DNA of 28,003 bases from an uncultured Lachnospiraceae bacterium (GTDB taxonomy: Bacteria > Bacillota > Clostridia > Lachnospirales > Lachnospiraceae): positions 1-28,003 of the forward strand of contig CAJTRK010000036.1 in NCBI GenBank assembly GCA_910578475.1, in the 5' to 3' direction. The notes beneath the pieces were generated by a model that was not told where the DNA came from, made no database searches, and was given only the letters and a program-made list of their open reading frames with translations. Positions within the stretch are counted from its first letter, which is position 1; every line of letters begins with the position of its first letter. This document shows, piece after piece, positions 7,892-14,173 of the stretch. Both the position numbers and the translations under genes were made by a program.

Positions 7892-7925
7892 TTTTTATCA
7901 TTTTTATAGTAGCACATGATAAAAA
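7892..7925 (-). promoter_or_regulatory. Promoter of the polymerase gene inside an inverted repeat
   Basis: An extended -10, TGCTACTAT on the minus strand (7906-7914), lies within a perfect 10-bp inverted repeat TTTTTATCAT (7892-7901) / ATGATAAAAA (7916-7925). The repeat begins right after the stop codon of the giant gene, so it could also act as a weak AT-rich terminator. The arrangement, a TGCTAnnAT -10 inside a repeat with a 14-base spacer, mirrors the importer promoter. Confidence 0.5.
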
Positions 7926-7928
7926 TTT

Positions 7929-10900
7929 TCACCGAATCTGCCGCAGAATATTGGGGTCTTTTATCTTTCCATCCTCTGCAAACAGAAGAATTTTCGACAT
8001 AATTTCCGCCGTTTTCGGGTCATCATCCACGAAGGGAAGGAAAATACGGCCTCTGTGCTGCGAGTGAACCGGAACGACGAACAGCATGGAATTGCCAATC
8101 TGGTGTACGACGCCGCTGCCGAGATGTACCGTATACTGCCCGAGTTTGCCGTCGATAATCGCGTGGCTTCCTTCCAGACGGACGTTTTTGGTCCGGAACA
8201 GGGAGAGGCTGCATGCGACAATCGCCTGGCGCATTTCGATGGTAGAGTGGCTTGTTTCCGGGTCAACCCCGCCTGCGTGGGCAACGCTGACGGCCAAATC
8301 CACATCCCGCATGACCTCGCTGTAAATGATGTCGGGAATGTCTTTTATCGGAAGCGGCTTTCCGCTTTTTCTGTCTGAAAATACCACATATTCCAATGTC
8401 GGCGCTTCTGTATCGCTTGGAGAGAACCAGTCCGCCATCGCATAGATGCGGGCAACAATATTTTCTTTATAGTAAATTTTCTGCAGTCCGTCATCGTAAT
8501 CCGCTACCCAACGTCTGCTTCGCAGGGCGCCGACGGTCTTTACGGGCTGAATCTGGTTGCCGGAAAAGAGCATGGATTCTTCTTTTTCCAGTTCTTCCTC
8601 CAGTTTTACATAGAGTTCGCGGAATACCTGTTTAAAAGGCTGCTTGATTTGTTTTTCAAACAACTGCTTCTGATATTCGTGCCAGTGTCCGCTCTGATAC
8701 AGGTCAAAGGGATGCGCAATAAACAGCTTTTCGTCCGTGCTTACGGGATGAAGCGCGCCGGAAGCATCCAGAATGCCTTCTTTTGTGAGAAAACCGATTT
8801 TGGGATTTGGCTCTTCCGTCGTTCTTACCACGAGCGTTTCCGTAATCGGGCGGGCTACCGGATTTTGATACAATTCCAGAAATTCCCATACTTCAAAGGC
8901 GGTTTTGTCTTCCATAGCCTGTTCCATCATTTGTTTCGTACGGCTGTACTGTTCTTTTAATTGTTTGACCATATCCTGCAGCTGTAAAACGGTTTCGTTC
9001 TTTTTGTATCTGGCAGGAACGGATTTCAGAAGCCTGCCGTCTTTTCGACATGACAGGGAGCTCTTTCCGTTTTCGTCCACGCATATCATGAGTTCGATTT
9101 CATCCACGGTCTGCCAGTCGAAATATTCGGAAGACAGTTCGGTCAGTTTGCCTTCCATGCGGAGCACAAGGCGCGTGACATCCGTAAATCCGGCGTTGAC
9201 GCTCAGATTGTTCAGGGCGATTTCGGAAGCTCTTCCTTCGCTGGCCCGTCGCTGTGCGCCGAACTGCCGGCTCTCTTTTTTATATTTCTGTATAAACTGA
9301 TAACGGTCCAGAAGTTCTGTTTCACGCTCGTTTTTCTCCGCCGGAAGGGGCAGCAGTCCGATGCTCATCAGAAGGTCTTTGTTGCGTTTGGCGTTAATTT
9401 CCGCTTTCAGAAATTCCTTATTCGTATTTCCGAGAGCGGCGTCCGCATATTTCCGCGCCCTCGCGTGGGCGGCGCCGGTGGAAGAATATTTGGCGGCGTC
9501 ATAAAGAAGCTTGAAGTTTTTGACTCCGAGCTTGTGATAAGCCTCAGAAAACCAGTGGATGTCAAAAGCGCCGTCCATTAGTTCTTCGGGAGAAAGGGGC
9601 GTATATTTGGCAATTGTGGAGGTTGCCTGGTCATCGAGGCGTTCGCTCGTATGTGCCATGAAGTAGTAGCATGTGCTCGCAAAGCCCGGCATGTTGAAGT
9701 ATTCTTCCAACATTGGAATCCATTGCTGTGCATACATGGCAAGCTCAATCAGGCGTTTTTTCGTGATATCGGTTCCCTTCAGCGCCTTTTTCAGGTCTTC
9801 CGCCGTTTCGTCCGGTCCGGGCATGGAGACTTTCAGCAAATGGCTCAGAACCGGTTTCCTGTCCGTATTGGAAGAATAATAGCCGTATCCCCGCTGTAAA
9901 GGGTCTTTTCCGAGCGCCGTTAAAATCTGAATCATATAGTCGATGCCGTAAATGACCTGAATGTTTTTGATGTCCGCCGAAAACGGTGTGGGCTGCTCCC
10001 CGCGTTTCAGTTCCACTTTCAAAACAACCGGAAGCGTTTCCCGGTAAAGCTCATGTGCAAAAATCATTTCCGGCATTTCGGCGCCAATTGTATCAAAACG
10101 GTATTTTCCGTCAACAGGCCGGATGACGCCCTGGCCAAAGAAGGCATTCAGGCCGCGGACACAGGCCTTTCTGGAAGGAACGGCGCCTTTTTGCTCTACG
10201 ACGCTGACGGGTTCTAAAAGGCTCCCGATGCCGGTAAAAGCAAAGACTGCCTTATAGAACAGGTCTTTATCCCAGATTCCCCGTATGTAACACTGTACAT
10301 AGTCCGACAGATTCAGATAATTTCCGTTGTTGTTATTGTAAACGTACCGTTGCTGCTTTTCCCTCGTTTCCTGTCTGGCATAGTGCTGTTGCAGCCGGAA
10401 GCGCAGCGTAAAAGCGCTTTCCCAGTCTTCCTGATTATCTTTTTCCACAAAAGAAAGCCATTGGCACATATTGGTAAAAACAGGAAGTTCCACGGTGCGT
10501 TTCGTATAAACCAAAGTTTCCCCGTTCCAGCGTTTTTCCCGTACCGTAAACAAGTCATTGGAACCGTTCAGTACGGTAAGCAGTTTTGCCATTCCGCATA
10601 ATCCGAAATGCGCCAGAAAAGAATGCGGGACATACTGATTGAAAAGCGCGGAAAGGATGGTACATACCTGGTCGTTATAAGCCAGGGCGACGGACAGATT
10701 GGAAAATGGCGGTTTTTTGAAGAGGCCGTTTCCGAAAACCGTCTGATAGAGTTTGATGTTTTGCTCATAAAAATTCCGCTGTTGGAGACATCGGCAATAG
10801 AGCTGCGTTTCGGTTAAAAGCTGTGGCGTTTTGACTTCTTTGGCATAAAATTCTTCCCATAATTCCTGGAAAGGATAAGATTCGAGCGGCTTCATACTGC

Positions 10901-13079
10901 CGTTGCCCCACCGGCAATGAATCAGCCTGTTGCCGAGCAGATTTTCCTCATTCCAGACTGTTGTATAAGAACGTTCCCGGTTGTCGTGAATCAGCGCATC
11001 CAGTTTCCGCAGAACACGGATACAGGCGTCTTCTCCGCAGACGAAGAGTTTTGAAGCTTCCTGTTCATCCACACTGACAGGCGGAAGAACCCAGTCCCTC
11101 TTTACATCATATAATCCAAATCCCGGTGTGTTCAGAATATCCTGCGCTTCACTTTCCGTACCGATAAGTTCCTCCAAAAGTACCTGTTCTTTTCCGGTCG
11201 GATTGGAAAAGGCACGGAGTTTCGGCAGAACTTCCGAAAAAGACTTTTCATCATCTTTTTTTAACTGCAATGCGAGGTCCAGAGCCCCCATGTGACATTC
11301 TTCGGATTTGTCTTCGAGCAGCCTTTCGATACAGGCGGTCAGATTTTGATTGCTCTGTTTCCGCAGCAGAGCAAGGGTTTGGGCCCTGCCTTTTTTATAT
11401 TTCAGATTTTGTTCAATTTCCCGGTAATCTTCGTTGGAAAGTTCCATGTCTTCCACCAACGCGTGCGCCGACTGATTCGTGGATTCTTCCGCATTGTGCA
11501 GAAGGTCAAAGAGAACTTTTTTACGCGCTTCCGATTTGGGGCGATAAAGCAGAACCCTTGCGACAGCGGCTCTGGAAGCGCTGTAATAAGAGTAGCCCTC
11601 CCCCTGTCCAATCAGAGGAATCATTTCGCAGACTTCATCCAAAAGAGACTCTTTTTGCAGCATCCATGCAATCAGGCACAGACGAACGGCGATATCCGAC
11701 TGGTTCATCGTTACCTGATGCCAGGGAAAGATACAGGGCGAAAAGGTCAGCCCTTTTTTGGGAATCCGTCCGATGATTTCTTTCAGGATGCCGTAGAACA
11801 GTTCAGCTTCTTCATCATTTTGGAAATATTCCTCTGACGCCAGCAGTTTTGGTTCTTTGACTTTATAGTCCCGGACTGCATAGTAGTTACTCTTCTCATC
11901 TTTGATTAACTCATAGAAACGGGAACCGGCGGCGGACATGAAACCGGGCATGAAACATGCGATAAGCTCCAGGTCATCGGAATAAGAACGGATGACTTCT
12001 TTGGCGGAACGCATCTGCAGCTTCGTGTCCTGTATGGAAAGGCAGAAATAGGATGCCGTCATTTTCTGTTGTTTCGTACCCTCCCTGATTAGCGTCAGAA
12101 CCGTCTGCACGGCGTCTTCCGCGTTATAAAAGCCTTTTGCCCAGAGCGCGCAGCTGATGGCTACCGCATCGTTTGTGGCAAGCTGCTCTTTGACAAAAGC
12201 TTCATCCCGGAGACATTGCCCCATCAGACGCAGCAGTTTGTCGCTGATACGGTCCACGCTGTTTTCGTTGAAAATCCCAATCCATGTGCTGACCGCGCGT
12301 TTAATGGATGAATAACGAATCAGATTGTTCTCTTCGATGACGGAAAATAAATGGAGAAACGCTTCCGGCCGTCCGGCGTCCATTGTTTCGCAGACCGCCT
12401 GTCGCGCCCCTTCCTGAAGCCTTGCGGCCAGAAGAAATCTGCCCAGGTCTTCGTGCAAAGGATGGCTTTTGGACCTGACGATGCCGAGAATCAGCTCATG
12501 GCTCATCATCGCCGTGTTGTTTTCGCCAAAGAGAATATCCTTTACCGCGTTGATTGTTTTTTCATCGCCCCGGTCAATTTGAGCCGCCAAAATTCCGGCA
12601 TAGGTAAAATGTTCGTTGCGGGCATGGTCGTAAAGCTCCGGAGCAACATTGCCGGTCAGAACATCCGCCAGGTCTCCGCCGTATAATTCCAGCTGCGCAT
12701 AAGCCCGAAGCAGTCGGAGACTCTGTTCCGCAAAAGGCGCATAGCTGCCGGAACGAAGACTTCTCCGATACCATCCGGCGGTCATCTGGTAAGCGTTCAT
12801 CTCATCGAGCGCATAATAAAATTCGTCCTGTTTTGATTTCATGACGCAGACGTCCACCAGGTTTCGGAACAGGTTCCTGTATAAATCACTCAGCGTCCTG
12901 TACTGTCCGCTCTGTAAAAGGCTTCGCATTTCATTGCAGACATCCTGTGGGATGGTATAGTAATACAGCTCCGGAAGCATTTTTTTCTCCCGTTCGGAAA
13001 GATGTTTTCCCTGCTCTTTCAGTCCCGCAATCCATGTTTCACTCAATTTTCTTCTTGTCTGGTAAGTAAATTCCGCCAT
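7929..13079 (-). CDS. Giant DUF4132-family protein (1716 aa)
   Basis: A single uninterrupted 1716-aa protein. The N-terminal two thirds is mostly alpha-helical with many short amphipathic helices, the look of an ARM/HEAT-type scaffold; I see no P-loop, nuclease or protease motif. From about residue 1430 it matches my memory of the DUF4132 region (HPFDLYQSGHWHEYQKQL, IKQPFKQVFRELY). The last 70 residues (HLGSGVVHQIGNSMLFV, RIFLPFVDDDPKTAEIMSKILLFAED, KIKDPNIL) fit the C-terminal domain common in those proteins (DUF7737, often with DUF5724 upstream). Relatives include E. coli MolR-type proteins of unclear role. It is predicted cytoplasmic. I chose ATG 13079 over TTG 13085 because GGAGG lies seven bases before the ATG. 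It follows a 139-aa gene on the same strand after a hairpin-rich 215-base gap, and the two probably form one transcription unit. Function is unknown; a conflict or stress role is inference. Confidence 0.85.
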   Translation of the reverse strand: MAEFTYQTRRKLSETWIAGLKEQGKHLSEREKKMLPELYYYTIPQDVCNEMRSLLQSGQYRTLSDLYRNLFRNLVDVCVMKSKQDEFYYALDEMNAYQMTAGWYRRSLRSGSYAPFAEQSLRLLRAYAQLELYGGDLADVLTGNVAPELYDHARNEHFTYAGILAAQIDRGDEKTINAVKDILFGENNTAMMSHELILGIVRSKSHPLHEDLGRFLLAARLQEGARQAVCETMDAGRPEAFLHLFSVIEENNLIRYSSIKRAVSTWIGIFNENSVDRISDKLLRLMGQCLRDEAFVKEQLATNDAVAISCALWAKGFYNAEDAVQTVLTLIREGTKQQKMTASYFCLSIQDTKLQMRSAKEVIRSYSDDLELIACFMPGFMSAAGSRFYELIKDEKSNYYAVRDYKVKEPKLLASEEYFQNDEEAELFYGILKEIIGRIPKKGLTFSPCIFPWHQVTMNQSDIAVRLCLIAWMLQKESLLDEVCEMIPLIGQGEGYSYYSASRAAVARVLLYRPKSEARKKVLFDLLHNAEESTNQSAHALVEDMELSNEDYREIEQNLKYKKGRAQTLALLRKQSNQNLTACIERLLEDKSEECHMGALDLALQLKKDDEKSFSEVLPKLRAFSNPTGKEQVLLEELIGTESEAQDILNTPGFGLYDVKRDWVLPPVSVDEQEASKLFVCGEDACIRVLRKLDALIHDNRERSYTTVWNEENLLGNRLIHCRWGNGSMKPLESYPFQELWEEFYAKEVKTPQLLTETQLYCRCLQQRNFYEQNIKLYQTVFGNGLFKKPPFSNLSVALAYNDQVCTILSALFNQYVPHSFLAHFGLCGMAKLLTVLNGSNDLFTVREKRWNGETLVYTKRTVELPVFTNMCQWLSFVEKDNQEDWESAFTLRFRLQQHYARQETREKQQRYVYNNNNGNYLNLSDYVQCYIRGIWDKDLFYKAVFAFTGIGSLLEPVSVVEQKGAVPSRKACVRGLNAFFGQGVIRPVDGKYRFDTIGAEMPEMIFAHELYRETLPVVLKVELKRGEQPTPFSADIKNIQVIYGIDYMIQILTALGKDPLQRGYGYYSSNTDRKPVLSHLLKVSMPGPDETAEDLKKALKGTDITKKRLIELAMYAQQWIPMLEEYFNMPGFASTCYYFMAHTSERLDDQATSTIAKYTPLSPEELMDGAFDIHWFSEAYHKLGVKNFKLLYDAAKYSSTGAAHARARKYADAALGNTNKEFLKAEINAKRNKDLLMSIGLLPLPAEKNERETELLDRYQFIQKYKKESRQFGAQRRASEGRASEIALNNLSVNAGFTDVTRLVLRMEGKLTELSSEYFDWQTVDEIELMICVDENGKSSLSCRKDGRLLKSVPARYKKNETVLQLQDMVKQLKEQYSRTKQMMEQAMEDKTAFEVWEFLELYQNPVARPITETLVVRTTEEPNPKIGFLTKEGILDASGALHPVSTDEKLFIAHPFDLYQSGHWHEYQKQLFEKQIKQPFKQVFRELYVKLEEELEKEESMLFSGNQIQPVKTVGALRSRRWVADYDDGLQKIYYKENIVARIYAMADWFSPSDTEAPTLEYVVFSDRKSGKPLPIKDIPDIIYSEVMRDVDLAVSVAHAGGVDPETSHSTIEMRQAIVACSLSLFRTKNVRLEGSHAIIDGKLGQYTVHLGSGVVHQIGNSMLFVVPVHSQHRGRIFLPFVDDDPKTAEIMSKILLFAEDGKIKDPNILRQIR

Positions 13080-13116
13080 CAGCAATCCTCCATTCTGAAT
13101 CAGTTATAACTGCAAG

Positions 13117-13285
13117 TTTAGAACATCTCTTCAAACTTCCAATCATGCCGCTGACAGCGGCACAAACAATCGATGAAGAATGCGTGTTTTTCGCATTCTT
13201 CGGTGTGAAGAAGGTTCGCGCTGCGAACCGTAGAAGTTCTTAGCGAAACGCCCATTGGCGTGAGCTTTAGAACTTCTCTTCAAAC
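13117..13285. repeat. Four-hairpin intercistronic element bounded by direct repeats
   Basis: The gap between the 139-aa gene and the giant gene contains no ORF but several perfect stems: TGCCGCT/AGCGGCA (13146-13162), GAAGAATGCG/CGCATTCTTC (13175-13201), GGTTCGC/GCGAACC (13213-13229), and AGAAGTTCT (13232-13240) with AGAACTTCT (13269-13277), the last enclosing ACGCC/GGCGT. The block is bounded by 20-base direct repeats, 13117-13136 and 13266-13285, with one mismatch. It would be transcribed between the two cistrons. It may be a repeat element, an RNA processing site, or a structured RNA that sets the expression ratio. Confidence 0.6.
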
Positions 13286-13294
13286 CTCATACTT

Positions 13295-13714
13295 TTACCA
13301 TCCGGCGAGCATCGTCAACCGGACAAAGGTAAAAACAATATCTTCCGTCCACGGAATTGCATCGGTTAAAGCGGTCAGCTCTGTTTCGCCGGCAAATACA
13401 CGATAGATGCCGTCCTCAAAGCACTGAATCGTATTTTCAACGGCCTGACTTTCCGATGCGTCGGCGCCGCCCCGCAGTCCGGAAGTGATTTTTCCCCGGG
13501 AAGCCTGCTCGGTTATTTCTTCTTTGGTCAGCCAGGATAAAATCTTTCCTTCCTCTTTTCGTTCGTTATACTGCTTCACGCCGAGTTGCGTCAGTGCGGT
13601 GAGCAGTTCACGGACAGAATCGGGCTTTTGCGCAAGCGTATAAGGAACGGGCTGTAAGTTCGCGGCCCTTTGTTTTCCGAGTTTTTTCATTTGTACATAT
13701 ATGGTAAATGACAT
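13295..13714 (-). CDS. 139-aa unknown protein, partner of the DUF4132 giant
   Basis: The protein begins MSFTIYVQMKKLGKQRAAN and ends FTFVRLTMLAGW. I chose ATG 13714 because AAAGGAG lies nine bases upstream; the open frame further 5' runs through the inserted palindromic element and is not real. The layout is beta hairpin (2-26), helix (SVRELLTALTQLGVKQYNER, 32-51), a charged helical insert, then a strand-rich tail (YRVFAGETELTALTDAIPWTEDIVFTFVRL). That order, with a closing xxLAGx, is reminiscent of MoaD/ThiS-like beta-grasp proteins carrying an insertion, although the final GG is replaced by GW. This fold idea is inference. It is co-oriented with the 1716-aa gene, and I recall similar small genes beside such giants in Lachnospiraceae. 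No function can be assigned. Confidence 0.8.
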   Translation of the reverse strand: MSFTIYVQMKKLGKQRAANLQPVPYTLAQKPDSVRELLTALTQLGVKQYNERKEEGKILSWLTKEEITEQASRGKITSGLRGGADASESQAVENTIQCFEDGIYRVFAGETELTALTDAIPWTEDIVFTFVRLTMLAGW

Positions 13715-13735
13715 GCGGGGAGGCTCCTTTCTATT

Positions 13736-13967
13736 ATGACGACACTTAGATAATTGCGAAACTCTGTTTTCGAAGGTTCCCGTTGTACAAAACAGACAAT
13801 CACCGCAGGGCACGCTTTCGCTGCACTGTCGCTCGCAGCGGTGCATAAGACGCCAAAATACGGCGTCTAAACACCGGCGGCGACATAGCACCCTGCTTGC
13901 GATTTGTCTGTTTCGCACAACTGCTATCTTGGAATCATGCGTTTCGCAATTACCTAATGACGACACT
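13736..13967. mobile_element. MITE-like palindromic element with terminal inverted and flanking direct repeats
   Basis: Two 16-base terminal inverted repeats, TAGATAATTGCGAAAC (13747-13762) and the reverse complement of TAGGTAATTGCGAAAC (13941-13956), match at 15 of 16 positions. Immediately outside each lies the same 11-base word ATGACGACACT (13736-13746, 13957-13967), like a target duplication. Inside are nested stems: GTTGT/ACAAC (13782-13786, 13917-13921), AAACAGACAA/TTGTCTGTTT (13790-13799, 13904-13913), GCAGGG/CCCTGC (13805-13810, 13891-13896), CGCTGC/GCAGCG (13819-13840) and AGACGCC/GGCGTCT (13848-13868). It encodes no transposase, so mobility would be in trans. It lies between the promoter and RBS of the 139-aa gene and would be transcribed as a long hairpin. 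Confidence 0.7.
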
Positions 13968-14022
13968 ATATCTGCTGATATAAGAAACAGGGTATTTGTA
14001 AAATGGTATGTTGCATGTACTT

Positions 14023-14031
14023 ATTGTAGCA
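14023..14031 (-). promoter_or_regulatory. Extended -10 promoter of the 139-aa/DUF4132 cassette
   Basis: TGCTACAAT reads on the minus strand about 310 bases upstream of the 139-aa start codon, just outside the inserted palindromic element. No convincing -35 is seen. Transcription from here would give a long leader containing the element. Confidence 0.45.
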
Positions 14032-14097
14032 CAGACAACGGATGGACGGTAGCGGGAAGTTGGGAAAGATGTGGCTATGGTAAAAGGGGTGGGGGTG

Positions 14098-14106
14098 TGG
14101 TAGAAT
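14098..14106 (+). promoter_or_regulatory. Extended -10 promoter of the helicase gene
   Basis: TGGTAGAAT lies 68 bases before the helicase ATG and is preceded by an unusual G-rich run (14086-14100, GGGGTGGGGGTGTGG) in the position of the promoter spacer. No clear -35 is visible. Confidence 0.4.
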
Positions 14107-14173
14107 ATGGGTAAAGAAAGCAGCGGAATAAATTTTTAGCGATAATGAACAGGAATGAAAGTGCAAATACGAT

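Noticed and set aside
11292..11837. 181-aa plus-strand ORF (and others) inside the giant gene
   Set aside because: Antisense shadow of the long DUF4132-family frame, without start signals.
13715..13966. 84-residue N-terminal extension of the 139-aa protein
   Set aside because: It reads through the inserted palindromic element, is Cys/Arg-rich, and the internal ATG has a strong RBS.
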